This document shows positions 16,079-23,647 of a stretch of DNA of 26,285 nt, in pieces. The translations under genes were made by a program, and so were the position numbers. The DNA comes from Betaproteobacteria bacterium (GTDB taxonomy: Bacteria > Pseudomonadota > Gammaproteobacteria > Burkholderiales > Burkholderiaceae_C), in NCBI GenBank assembly GCA_009923345.1, contig RFTR01000006.1, positions 1 through 26,285 of the forward strand, read 5' to 3'. Position 1 is the stretch's first letter; each line of letters starts with the position of its first letter. Below the pieces are notes generated by a model. It worked only from the letters and a program-made list of their open reading frames with translations. It was not told where the DNA came from and made no database searches.

Positions 16079-16882
16079 TCACTTATGAAGACCTTCTTCA
16101 TCTGGCTCATCGGTGGAGGTGCTGATCACACTGGTTTGCAAGCCTTTGGCTTTTCTCCATGCATAAAGAACATAACCACTCAGGCCGTACATCACAAACA
16201 TAGCAAACAACACAACAGGAGGATGGATATTGATCACACCGATTGCTAAAGCAATGCATACGATCACTACAAAAGGCACACTTTTCTTCATGCGTAAATC
16301 TTTGAAGCTATAAAACGGTGCATTGGTCACCATCGTCAAGCCGGCAAATAAACACATGGCAAAGGTGAACCAGACCACATCTGCACCGCTGTAGCCCATA
16401 TCGTTCATGAGCCAGATAAAGCCCATGACTAAGGCGGCCGCTGCAGGCGATGGCAGGCCCTGGAAGAATCGTCTGTCAACCACTGCGGTGTTGACGTTGA
16501 ACCTAGCTAAACGCAAGGCTGCACAGGCGCAATAGACAAAAGCAGCCACCCAACCCCAGCGGCCAATACCTTTGAGCGCCCATTCGTAGGAGATCAAAGC
16601 AGGTGCGGCGCCGAAAGACACCATGTCGGCGAGCGAATCCATTTGCTCGCCAAATGCGCTTTGCGTGTTGGTCATCCGTGCGACGCGTCCGTCCAAGCTG
16701 TCGAGCACCATGGCGCAAAAAACGCCAATCGCTGCCATCTCGAAACGGTCGTTCATTGCCATCACGATGGAATAGAAACCTCCAAACAAAGCGGCCAAGG
16801 TGAACAAGTTAGGCAGGACATAAATACCCTTGCTGGGCTTGTTCGGCGCTTCGTCCGCTGAATGTTGAGAGGAATCAGTCAT
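16079..16882 (-). CDS. pssA: CDP-diacylglycerol-serine O-phosphatidyltransferase
   Basis: This inner-membrane enzyme makes phosphatidylserine, the precursor of phosphatidylethanolamine, from CDP-diacylglycerol and serine. The 267-residue protein has the CDP-alcohol phosphatidyltransferase signature with all acidic residues: Asp61, Asp64-Gly65, Ala68-Arg69, Gly78, Asp82 and Asp86. It has several hydrophobic helices (about 24-45, 50-62, 108-125, 145-160, 170-185, 203-240). It is the integral-membrane (type II) form and not the soluble phospholipase-D-like form of E. coli. It starts 9 bases after the ilvC stop codon, with no ribosome site visible, so it is probably cotranscribed and coupled with ilvC. 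The decarboxylase gene psd, next to pssA in some relatives, is not between ilvC and pssA here. Confidence 0.94.
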   Translation of the reverse strand: MTDSSQHSADEAPNKPSKGIYVLPNLFTLAALFGGFYSIVMAMNDRFEMAAIGVFCAMVLDSLDGRVARMTNTQSAFGEQMDSLADMVSFGAAPALISYEWALKGIGRWGWVAAFVYCACAALRLARFNVNTAVVDRRFFQGLPSPAAAALVMGFIWLMNDMGYSGADVVWFTFAMCLFAGLTMVTNAPFYSFKDLRMKKSVPFVVIVCIALAIGVINIHPPVVLFAMFVMYGLSGYVLYAWRKAKGLQTSVISTSTDEPDEEGLHK

Positions 16883-16891
16883 GCAGATCGA

Positions 16892-17908
16892 TCAGTTGCG
16901 GGTTTGGTCAACCAATTTGTTCTTGGCGATCCAAGGCATCATGGCGCGCAACTTGCCACCAACCACTTCGATTTGGTGTTCAGCGGTGTTACGACGACGA
17001 GCTGTCATGCTGGGGTAATTCAAGCGGCCTTCTTGGATGAACATCTTGGCGTAGTCACCGTTTTGGATGCGCTTGAGCGCGTTCTTCATGGCGGCACGGC
17101 TTTCTTCGTTGATCACTTCGGGGCCTGTTACGTATTCGCCAAATTCCGCGTTGTTAGAGATCGAGTAGTTCATGTTGGCGATACCGCCTTCGTAGATCAA
17201 GTCGACGATCAACTTCAGTTCGTGCAAGCACTCGAAGTAAGCCATTTCAGGTGCGTAGCCAGCTTCGACCAAGATTTCGAAACCCATCTTGACTAGTTCG
17301 ACCGCGCCACCGCACAAAACGGCTTGCTCGCCGAACAAGTCGGTTTCGGTTTCTTCTTTGAAGTTCGTTTCGATGATGCCGGCCTTGCCGCCACCGTTGG
17401 CCATGGCGTAGCTCAATGCCAAATCACGGGCCTTGCCGCTCTTGTCTTGGTGCAGAGCCACCAGGTGAGGCACGCCACCACCTTGGGTGTAGGTGCTACG
17501 TACGGTGTGGCCTGGGGCCTTAGGCGCCACCATCCACACGTCAATGTCAGCGCGTGGTACAACTTGGTTGTAGTGGATGTTGAACCCATGTGCGAAAGCC
17601 AATGAGGCGCCGGACTTCATGTGAGGTGCCACGTTGTTGTTGTAGACCTCAGAAATTTGCTCGTCAGGCAACAAGATCATGACGACGTCAGCCATCTTTA
17701 CAGCGTCATTGACTTCCATCACAGTCAAGCCAGCTTTGCCAACTTTGTCCCATGAAGCGCCACCTTTGCGCAAGCCAACCACAACTTTGACACCGCTGTC
17801 GTTTAAGTTTTGCGCGTGCGCATGGCCTTGTGACCCATAGCCAATGATGGCCACGGTTTTGCCTTTGATCAAGCTCAGGTCACAGTCTTTGTCGTAATAA
17901 ACCTTCAT
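16892..17908 (-). CDS. ilvC: ketol-acid reductoisomerase, class I (NADP)
   Basis: IlvC converts acetolactate or acetohydroxybutyrate to the dihydroxy acids, the second common step of valine, leucine and isoleucine synthesis. The 338-residue length identifies the short class I enzyme. The NADP-binding motif GYGSQGHAHA is at residues 23-32. The metal-binding acidic cluster appears in KEETETDLFGEQ, with the C-terminal knotted domain (ECLHELKLIVDLIYEGG) complete. The ATG at 17908 has an AGGAG site 9 bases upstream. It follows ilvH by 38 bases and precedes pssA by 9 bases. Confidence 0.97.
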   Translation of the reverse strand: MKVYYDKDCDLSLIKGKTVAIIGYGSQGHAHAQNLNDSGVKVVVGLRKGGASWDKVGKAGLTVMEVNDAVKMADVVMILLPDEQISEVYNNNVAPHMKSGASLAFAHGFNIHYNQVVPRADIDVWMVAPKAPGHTVRSTYTQGGGVPHLVALHQDKSGKARDLALSYAMANGGGKAGIIETNFKEETETDLFGEQAVLCGGAVELVKMGFEILVEAGYAPEMAYFECLHELKLIVDLIYEGGIANMNYSISNNAEFGEYVTGPEVINEESRAAMKNALKRIQNGDYAKMFIQEGRLNYPSMTARRRNTAEHQIEVVGGKLRAMMPWIAKNKLVDQTRN

Positions 17909-17946
17909 GGTCTCTCTCTCCTAAAAATTGGGTGATTCGGGTGAAT

Positions 17947-18438
17947 TTATACGCGCAGGATGCGCTCGCCGCGGCCAATGCCACAGGCGCCTGTTCTGAC
18001 CGTCTCCAAGATGGCAGAGCGGTCAATAGCTTCCAAGAACGCGTCGTTCTTAGAAACGTCTCCAGTCAGTTCCAAGGTATAACTTTTCTCTGTCACATCG
18101 ATGATGCGACCGCGAAAGATATCGGCCATGCGCTTCATTTCTTCGCGCTCTTTGCCCACGGCGCGCACTTTGACGAGCATCAGCTCGCGTTCGGTGTAAG
18201 CGCCTTCGGTCAGGTCGACCACTTTCACCACTTCGATGAGGCGGTTCAAGTGCTTGGTAATTTGTTCAATCACGTCGTCTGAGCCATGGGTTTGGATGGT
18301 CATACGTGAGAGGCTTAGGTCTTCGGTCGGCGCTACGGTGAGTGACTCGATGTTGTAACCGCGGGCGGAGAAAAGTCCGACAACCCGCGACAAAGCGCCG
18401 GGTTCGTTTTCAATCATGAGGGAGATGATGTGTTTCAT
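17947..18438 (-). CDS. ilvH: acetolactate synthase regulatory (small) subunit
   Basis: This 163-residue subunit binds the catalytic subunit and confers activity and valine feedback inhibition. The N-terminal ACT domain (about residues 1-78) starts HIISLMIENEPGALSRVVGLFSARGYNIESLTVA, the usual valine-binding pattern. The C-terminal domain ends ILETVRTGACGIGRGERILRV, typical of IlvH. The ATG at 18438 has a GGGAGG site 5 bases upstream, and the gene begins 14 bases after ilvB. Confidence 0.97.
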   Translation of the reverse strand: MKHIISLMIENEPGALSRVVGLFSARGYNIESLTVAPTEDLSLSRMTIQTHGSDDVIEQITKHLNRLIEVVKVVDLTEGAYTERELMLVKVRAVGKEREEMKRMADIFRGRIIDVTEKSYTLELTGDVSKNDAFLEAIDRSAILETVRTGACGIGRGERILRV

Positions 18439-18452
18439 AGTGCCCTCCCCAC

Positions 18453-20225
18453 TTACAGATCTTCGCTGCCGAGCAGCATTTCAGTAATTCCCTTGCCGGC
18501 TTGCACCATGGGGAACACGTTCTCTAAGGGGTCAGTGCGAATGTCCAAAAACACCGTACGGTCTTTGAGTTTGCGGGCTTCGCGCAGAGCGGGCTCGACA
18601 TCTTGCGGACGCTCGATCAACATGCCGACATGGCCATAAGCCTCGGCTAATTTCACGAAGTTGGGCAAAGCGTCCATATAGCTGTGGCTGTAACGACTTT
18701 CGTATTCGACCTCTTGCCACTGACGCACCATGCCCAAATAGCGGTTATTCAATGCCAAGACTTTGATCGGTGTGTTGTATTGCAAACAGGTGGAAAGTTC
18801 CTGGATACACATTTGTACCGAGCCTTCGCCAGTGACACAAAAAACCTCGCTGTCTGGTTTGGCGAGTTTGATGCCCATCGCGTAAGGAATACCCACGCCC
18901 ATGGTGCCCAAACCACCGGAATTGATCCAACGGCGTGGCTCGTCGAAACCGTAATACTGAGCTGCCCACATTTGGTGCTGGCCTACGTCTGACGTGATGT
19001 AGGTGTCAGTGCCCTTAGTCATGTTGTGCAGGGTTTCGATCACAAACTGGGGTTTGATCACGGTTTGGTTGTCGCGGTCGTATTTCAAACAATCGCGGCT
19101 ACGCCAGCCTTCAATGGTTTCCCACCAGCCGGCCAAAGCCTTGGCGTCTGGCTTTAGCGCGGATTCTTTGATCATGTCGATCATCTCGACCAATACGTCT
19201 TTGACGTCGCCGACGATTGGCACGTCGACCTTGACGCGCTTAGATATGCTCGAAGGATCGATGTCGATATGGATAATCTTGCGTTCGTTTTGCGCGAAGT
19301 GCTTGGGGTTGCCAATCACTCGGTCGTCAAAACGGGCACCAACGGCTAACAACACATCGCAATGCTGCATGGCGTTGTTGGCTTCGATAGTGCCATGCAT
19401 GCCGAGCATGCCGAGAAATTTCGGAGAACTTGCGGGGTATGCGCCCAAGCCCATCAAGGTGTTGGTGCAGGGATAGCCCAGCATGTCGACCAAGGTGCGC
19501 AGTTCTTGCGACGCATTGCCTAGCAACACACCGCCGCCGGTGTAGATATAGGGGCGCTTGGCGGCCATAAGAAGTTGCAAAGCTTTGCGAATTTGACCGC
19601 CATGGCCCTTGCGCACAGGGTTGTACGAGCGCATCTGCACGTCTGCGGGGTAGCCATCGTAAGGCGTTTTCTTGAACGACACGTCTTTTGGAATGTCCAC
19701 CACCACAGGTCCAGGACGGCCGCTACGTGCAATGTGAAAAGCCTTTTTCATGACCATCGCCAAATCGCGCACGTCGCTGACAAGGAAGTTATGCTTGACA
19801 ATAGGACGCGTGATGCCCACGGTGTCGCATTCTTGGAAGGCATCCAAGCCAATCGCATGCGTAGGCACTTGCCCAGTGATGATCACCATCGGGATGCTGT
19901 CCATGTAGGCTGTCGCAATGCCAGTAACAGCGTTAGTTACGCCAGGACCAGATGTGACCAATGCAACGCCCACTTCGCCAGTGGCACGTGCATAACCGTC
20001 CGCTGCATGCACCGCTGCTTGCTCGTGACGCACTAGAACGTGCTTGAAAGTGTCTTGTTTGAAAATAGCGTCATAGATGTAGAGAACTGCACCACCAGGG
20101 TAGCCCCACACAAATTTGACGTTTTCTGCTTGAAGAGCTTTGACAAGGATTTCAGCCCCCATCAAATCTTTGGATTGCCCGCTCACTGGGGCGGCGGAAG
20201 TCTTTTCCGCGATTGTTTTTTCCAT
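18453..20225 (-). CDS. ilvB: acetolactate synthase catalytic (large) subunit, biosynthetic
   Basis: This thiamine-diphosphate enzyme joins two pyruvates, or pyruvate and 2-oxobutyrate, in the first common step of branched-chain amino acid synthesis. With the ATG at 20225 the protein has 590 residues. It has the catalytic Glu68 in VRHEQAAVHAADGYARATG, the GPGVTNAVTGIATAYMDS segment, and the ThDP/Mg-binding GEGS to NN motif in the last third (VTGEGSVQMCIQELSTCLQ to LALNNRY). The ATG has an AAGG site 6 bases upstream. The frame stays open to 20378, but the extra 51 residues are hydrophilic and unlike the family, so I exclude them. It heads the ilvB-ilvH-ilvC-pssA group. The symbol ilvI is equally used for this biosynthetic form. 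Confidence 0.96.
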   Translation of the reverse strand: MEKTIAEKTSAAPVSGQSKDLMGAEILVKALQAENVKFVWGYPGGAVLYIYDAIFKQDTFKHVLVRHEQAAVHAADGYARATGEVGVALVTSGPGVTNAVTGIATAYMDSIPMVIITGQVPTHAIGLDAFQECDTVGITRPIVKHNFLVSDVRDLAMVMKKAFHIARSGRPGPVVVDIPKDVSFKKTPYDGYPADVQMRSYNPVRKGHGGQIRKALQLLMAAKRPYIYTGGGVLLGNASQELRTLVDMLGYPCTNTLMGLGAYPASSPKFLGMLGMHGTIEANNAMQHCDVLLAVGARFDDRVIGNPKHFAQNERKIIHIDIDPSSISKRVKVDVPIVGDVKDVLVEMIDMIKESALKPDAKALAGWWETIEGWRSRDCLKYDRDNQTVIKPQFVIETLHNMTKGTDTYITSDVGQHQMWAAQYYGFDEPRRWINSGGLGTMGVGIPYAMGIKLAKPDSEVFCVTGEGSVQMCIQELSTCLQYNTPIKVLALNNRYLGMVRQWQEVEYESRYSHSYMDALPNFVKLAEAYGHVGMLIERPQDVEPALREARKLKDRTVFLDIRTDPLENVFPMVQAGKGITEMLLGSEDL

Positions 20226-20479
20226 TTTTAACCTTAGTGAATTTCTACAATGAAAAACCTGGGGTGCTTCTTCACTCACTCTTTTGGGGCAGTGTCGAAA
20301 CTTTGGACCTTCAGCCATGGACGCATATGTCATCGCGCCGGACTGAGACCCGTTTGCCATTTTTTTGTCGAATTGCAACGCGCATTATTGCATTTTCTGC
20401 GGCACTTTCATACCAAATGTCTAATACGTGTGGCCAATGACATAATCGCGGCCGAATCCAAACCACGGTATTTTTCTGA
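20226..20479. promoter_or_regulatory. shared upstream region of ilvB and the divergent sigma-factor gene
   Basis: This 254-base stretch, the longest without a gene in the window, must hold the ilvB promoter and probably that of the sigma-factor operon. Weak candidates are TTGGTA/TGCAAT with an 18-base gap for ilvB (20387-20416, minus) and TTGCAT/TACCAA with a 17-base gap for the sigma gene (20388-20416, plus). These two overlap. A 6-base-pair hairpin (20374-20379 with 20387-20392) pairs fully only in minus-strand RNA, through a G-U pair. I found no leader peptide rich in Ile, Val or Leu, and no terminator-like hairpin ahead of ilvB. Confidence 0.35.
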
Positions 20480-21046
20480 GTGGCCACCGAAAAAGAACTT
20501 TCTGACTTTCTGCAAAGTGTTGAAAAACGAGCATTTAAACGCTCGATTTATCACGTGCGAGATGACGAAGCGGCCCTTGACATCGTGCAAGACAGCATGA
20601 TGAAGCTCGCTGAACACTACAGCGACAAACCCGCAATGGAATTGCCGATGCTGTTTCAACGGATTTTGTCCAATACAACGCTTGATTGGTTCCGCCGCAA
20701 TAAAACCAAAAAAGCGCTATTTAGCAACTTCAGCGACTTTGAATCAGGCTCGGACAATGACGAATTTGACATTCTGGAGTCATTGACACAAAGTGATAAC
20801 AATCCCAAAGTACAAAGCGCAGAGGAGAATTACGCCAGTTCCGCCAATTTCCACGATATCGAAGATGAGGTACAAAAATTGCCTACACGTCAACGAGAAG
20901 CCTTCCTGCTGCGTTATTGGGAGGACTTAGATGTCGCAGAGACGGCTGCGGCTATGGGATGTTCAGAAGGAAGTGTTAAAACACATTGCTCAAGAGCAAT
21001 ACAATCACTACATAAAGCGCTGACTGCAAAGGGAATTAAACCATGA
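20480..21046 (+). CDS. ECF-like RNA polymerase sigma factor
   Basis: This 188-residue protein is a small sigma-70 family factor. Region 2 lies in about residues 15-75 (VRDDEAALDIVQDSMMKLAEHY and LFQRILSNTTLDWFRR). Region 4 lies in 130-180 (LPTRQREAFLLRYWEDLDVAETAAAMGCSEGSVKTHCSRAIQSLHKAL), a clear helix-turn-helix. An acidic low-complexity linker (about 85-120) separates them. The GTG at 20480 is the only sensible start, and its ribosome site is weak. It is divergent from ilvB and heads a five-gene unit. The next gene overlaps it as ATGA and encodes a one-pass membrane protein, the layout expected of a sigma/anti-sigma pair. The signal it responds to and its regulon are unknown. Confidence 0.9.
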   Translation: MATEKELSDFLQSVEKRAFKRSIYHVRDDEAALDIVQDSMMKLAEHYSDKPAMELPMLFQRILSNTTLDWFRRNKTKKALFSNFSDFESGSDNDEFDILESLTQSDNNPKVQSAEENYASSANFHDIEDEVQKLPTRQREAFLLRYWEDLDVAETAAAMGCSEGSVKTHCSRAIQSLHKALTAKGIKP

Positions 21047-21483
21047 CAAGATCAGACATACAGACGATGGAAACCACGCACAACCAATTTGGTCTTCGTA
21101 TTGCGGCGCATTTAGACGCTGCGGTAGCCGATTTACCGCATGACATCAGCGAACGCCTGCGCGCAGCGCGTACCCGTGCAGTCGCTGCGCGCGCTATGTC
21201 GGTGCAAACCAGCCCCCAAACGGTTGTACAAAACGGTCTTGCCCTGCTTAACGGCGGAGATGAAGGCCTCAATATTTGGAACCGTATTGGTTCATTGCTA
21301 CCTTTGATTGCCCTTGTGGCAGGTCTCGCCACCATCAAAAACTTCGTCGATGACGACCGCGCCAATCAATTAGCCGAAGTTGATGCGGCCTTACTTGCCG
21401 ACGATTTGCCCCCTTCTGCCTACGCTGACCCTGGGTTTTTGCAATTCTTAAAATTGCCCACGTTAACCGAGAAACAAGAGTAA
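21043..21483 (+). CDS. DUF3619 one-pass membrane protein, possible anti-sigma factor
   Basis: This 146-residue protein has an N-terminal soluble part with an Arg/Ala-rich helix (NQFGLRIAAHLDAAVADLPHDISERLRAARTRAVAARA, about residues 14-51). One membrane helix follows (about 82-100, IGSLLPLIALVAGLATIKNF), then an acidic C-terminal tail of about 45 residues. I recognise it as a DUF3619-type protein from this pattern and the gene order. Overlap of its ATG with the sigma stop codon and the strong AAGGGA site 8 bases upstream imply matched synthesis with the sigma factor. The topology, with a cytoplasmic helix, one membrane span and a short periplasmic tail, resembles anti-sigma factors. No zinc-binding ZAS motif (HxxxCxxC) is present. 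The anti-sigma role is inference. Confidence 0.85.
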   Translation: MTRSDIQTMETTHNQFGLRIAAHLDAAVADLPHDISERLRAARTRAVAARAMSVQTSPQTVVQNGLALLNGGDEGLNIWNRIGSLLPLIALVAGLATIKNFVDDDRANQLAEVDAALLADDLPPSAYADPGFLQFLKLPTLTEKQE

Positions 21484-21492
21484 AACTTACGA

Positions 21493-22143
21493 ATGCCTCG
21501 CTGGAGTCTTTACACACTTACCCAAAATATTGCGCCCTTCCTTGTTTTCGGCGGGTTATTCCTCATCCTCCCCGTCTCATCTGTTCAAGCGCAAATCACT
21601 AGCGCCGTTGAAAAATCCGTTGATAAAAATGTCGGCCCTGCATGGTCGCAACTCAGCGCCCCGCAGCAACAAGTACTAAAGCCACTCGCCGATCTATGGC
21701 CCACTATGACAGCAACTCACAAACGCAAGTGGCTTGCTGTTTCTCAAAACTTTCTTCAACTTTCCGACCAAGAGCAGATCACGATTCAAAGCCGTATGCA
21801 GGAATGGGCCGCATTGAGCCCCCAACAACGTGCTGCTGCTAGATTGAACTTCGCTGGAGCGCAACAACTTCCCAGTGAAGATAAGCGGGCTAAGTGGGAG
21901 GCCTACCAAACCCTCACTCCTGAAGAAAAACAAAAACTTGCTTCACAACAAGCACGTCCAGTGAGTGGCGGTGCCCCCGCTATAAAACCTGTCGCGTCTG
22001 ATAAATTAGCCTCTCCGCCGACTGCCAGCGGTAATAAACCCTTGCCACGCATCGCATCTAACCAAGCATCTCCCGCAACGCTGTTGCCCACGACTTCCCC
22101 TTCTGCCACCGCGCCCGTGCCTGAAAGCGCTACCACGCAGTAA
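21493..22143 (+). CDS. secreted DUF3106-type protein
   Basis: This 216-residue protein starts with a signal peptide (hydrophobic residues 13-30, likely cut after VQA at 31-33), so it is exported to the periplasm. Residues 45-150 repeat a loose unit in which Trp is followed by Leu-Ser/Thr-x-x-Gln/Glu: WSQLSAPQQ, WLAVSQNFLQLSDQE, WAALSPQQ and WEAYQTLTPEE. This is the DUF3106 pattern and suggests a helical protein. Residues 155-216 are a Pro/Ala/Ser/Thr-rich tail, probably disordered. No enzyme motif is seen. It begins 9 bases after DUF3619 with only a weak ribosome site, and its stop codon overlaps the start of the RDD gene (TAATG). The function is unknown; the setting suggests a sensor or envelope partner of the sigma-factor system. 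Confidence 0.82.
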   Translation: MPRWSLYTLTQNIAPFLVFGGLFLILPVSSVQAQITSAVEKSVDKNVGPAWSQLSAPQQQVLKPLADLWPTMTATHKRKWLAVSQNFLQLSDQEQITIQSRMQEWAALSPQQRAAARLNFAGAQQLPSEDKRAKWEAYQTLTPEEKQKLASQQARPVSGGAPAIKPVASDKLASPPTASGNKPLPRIASNQASPATLLPTTSPSATAPVPESATTQ

Positions 22144-22697
22144 TGGTTCCGTCTTCTGAGATCGTGCTTTCTGCCGATCTTCCCTCCCCCAGTTTGAAAC
22201 GTCGCATGGCCTGCTGGCTGTATGAAGGCATATTGCTTTTTGCAGTGATTTTTATAGCGGGGTATCTTTTTAGCACGCTCAGTCAAACCCGATACGCGCT
22301 GGATAACCGCCATGGTCTGCAAGCTTTTGTATTTCTAGTCTTAGCCATTTACTTCACTTGGTTTTGGCATAAGGGACAAACATTGGCTATGAAAACTTGG
22401 CACATACGAATCGTCGACAGTTTCGGTAAGCCTTTGTCGCAAAAAAAAGCTTTAGTGCGTTTTCTTTACTGCTGGGTTTGGTTTCTACCGCCTTTGTGTG
22501 TGTCAAGTGTGCTTTCATATTCTGGACTCAATAGCCTGCTAACTTTGGGTATTTGGGTTGCTGTGTGGGCCTTGTCAACACGCTTCCAAGGACAAGGCCA
22601 TTTTTGGCACGATGTATGGGCCGGAACACGCTTGATTCGATCCGAGGTCACCACAACACCCCAACAGAGTGACGAAAATTTAGCCACCTATGAATAA
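22143..22697 (+). CDS. RDD-family inner-membrane protein
   Basis: This 184-residue protein has four predicted membrane helices (about residues 27-45, 59-75, 108-125 and 130-146). It carries the RDD family landmarks: KRRMACWLYE at the start of helix 1, GQTLAMKTWHIRIVD after helix 2, and HDVWAGTRLI near the end. The first motif has Glu where many relatives have Asp. Family members are poorly characterised; some have been linked to ion transport. The ATG shares one base with the upstream stop codon, and the gene overlaps the LOG gene by 8 bases, so it is firmly inside the operon. Confidence 0.9.
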   Translation: MVPSSEIVLSADLPSPSLKRRMACWLYEGILLFAVIFIAGYLFSTLSQTRYALDNRHGLQAFVFLVLAIYFTWFWHKGQTLAMKTWHIRIVDSFGKPLSQKKALVRFLYCWVWFLPPLCVSSVLSYSGLNSLLTLGIWVAVWALSTRFQGQGHFWHDVWAGTRLIRSEVTTTPQQSDENLATYE

Positions 22698-23280
22698 AAC
22701 CCCTGCTTTTTCAATTTGTGTCTACTGCGGATCGCGCAACGGCGCTTCACCCCTCTACGTCCAAGTCGCCCAAGAAGTAGGGCAGTGGATTGGCTCTCAC
22801 CAAGGCCAATTGGTCTATGGTGGTGGTGAAAATGGCTTAATGGGATTGGTAGCGAAGTCCACCATGGAGGCTGGTGGACGCGTCGTAGGCATCATTCCCA
22901 CTGCTCTTCAATCTAAGGAAAAACCGCGCATCGCGTGCGATGAATTGCATGTCGTAGACACCATGCATGAGCGCAAGCAAATGATGGCCGAACGTTCCGA
23001 TGTCTTTTTAGCCTTGCCTGGTGGTATTGGCACTTTCGAAGAATTCTTCGAAATATGGACTTGGCGTCAATTGGGCTATCACGACAAACCCATTGGGCTC
23101 CTAAACACCAATGGCTACTATGATGGTTTGTTAGCTTTTGTGCAATCTAGTGTCGCACAAGGTTTTTTAAGTGACTCGCAAATGGAGCTTATCAAAACAA
23201 GCGCACATCCGACAGAACTGTTACGTACTTTGGTACAGGACGCCGGGTTTAGTCCGCAGACAATTGCCCCAGGGCTGTAG
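22690..23280 (+). CDS. LOG-family nucleotide 5'-monophosphate phosphoribohydrolase (TIGR00730)
   Basis: This 196-residue cytoplasmic protein carries the lysine-decarboxylase-like/LOG fold. The nucleotide loop is YGGGENGLMG (43-52), followed by the motif MHERKQMM (92-99) and the hallmark PGGIGTFEE (110-118). LOG enzymes split purine nucleoside monophosphates, including cytokinin ribotides, into base and ribose 5-phosphate. Despite the frequent label it is not a lysine decarboxylase. In a non-plant-associated bacterium the physiological substrate is usually unknown. It is the last gene of the sigma-factor unit and overlaps the RDD gene by 8 bases. Its stop lies 14 bases from the convergent P-II gene, with no terminator visible between. 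Confidence 0.93.
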   Translation: MNKTPAFSICVYCGSRNGASPLYVQVAQEVGQWIGSHQGQLVYGGGENGLMGLVAKSTMEAGGRVVGIIPTALQSKEKPRIACDELHVVDTMHERKQMMAERSDVFLALPGGIGTFEEFFEIWTWRQLGYHDKPIGLLNTNGYYDGLLAFVQSSVAQGFLSDSQMELIKTSAHPTELLRTLVQDAGFSPQTIAPGL

Positions 23281-23294
23281 CGCTAAGTTGCTAA

Positions 23295-23633
23295 TTAAAT
23301 AGCTGCAGCGTCTTCCTCGCCAGTACGGATGCGTACCACGTGCTCAACGGAAGTGATAAAAATCTTACCGTCACCAATCTTGCCAGTGCGAGCCGCGCGA
23401 ACAATAGCCTCAACGCACTGGTCCACATCGGAAGACTGCACAACAACTTCGACCTTCACTTTCGGCAAAAAGTCGACCACATACTCAGCACCACGATATA
23501 ACTCGGTATGGCCTTTTTGACGGCCAAAGCCCTTGACTTCAGTCACCGTGAGACCAGTGACACCGCAGGCTGCCAAAGATTCACGCACTTCTTCGAGTTT
23601 GAATGGTTTGATAACCGCAGTAATTAGTTTCAT
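23295..23633 (-). CDS. glnB: P-II nitrogen regulatory protein
   Basis: P-II proteins are trimeric sensors of 2-oxoglutarate, ATP/ADP and, through uridylylation, glutamine. With the ATG at 23633 the product has the canonical 112 residues. The T-loop sequence KGFGRQKGHTELYRGAEYVVDFLPKVK is intact with Tyr51 as uridylylation site, and the B- and C-loop motifs TGKIGDGKIF and RIRTGEEDAA are present. The frame extends to 23684, but the chosen start has AAGGA 7 bases upstream and is family-standard. It starts 14 bases after nadE on the same strand, so the two are cotranscribed. No amtB follows, which favours a GlnB-type name over GlnK; the N-terminus (MKLITAVIKPFKLEEVRE) is compatible with either. 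Confidence 0.95.
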   Translation of the reverse strand: MKLITAVIKPFKLEEVRESLAACGVTGLTVTEVKGFGRQKGHTELYRGAEYVVDFLPKVKVEVVVQSSDVDQCVEAIVRAARTGKIGDGKIFITSVEHVVRIRTGEEDAAAI

Positions 23634-23647
23634 TTTGCAATCCTTGT

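Noticed and set aside
20226..20378. N-terminal extension of IlvB by 51 residues
   Set aside because: It is hydrophilic and unlike the family, while the ATG at 20225 has a good ribosome site and gives the usual length.
20226..20480. Possible ilvB leader peptide, for example MSLATRIRHLV ending near 20408 or a 24-codon frame starting near 20386 on the minus strand
   Set aside because: Neither has a run of Ile, Val or Leu codons, and no terminator-like hairpin with a T run follows before ilvB. Attenuation like that at leuA is not supported.
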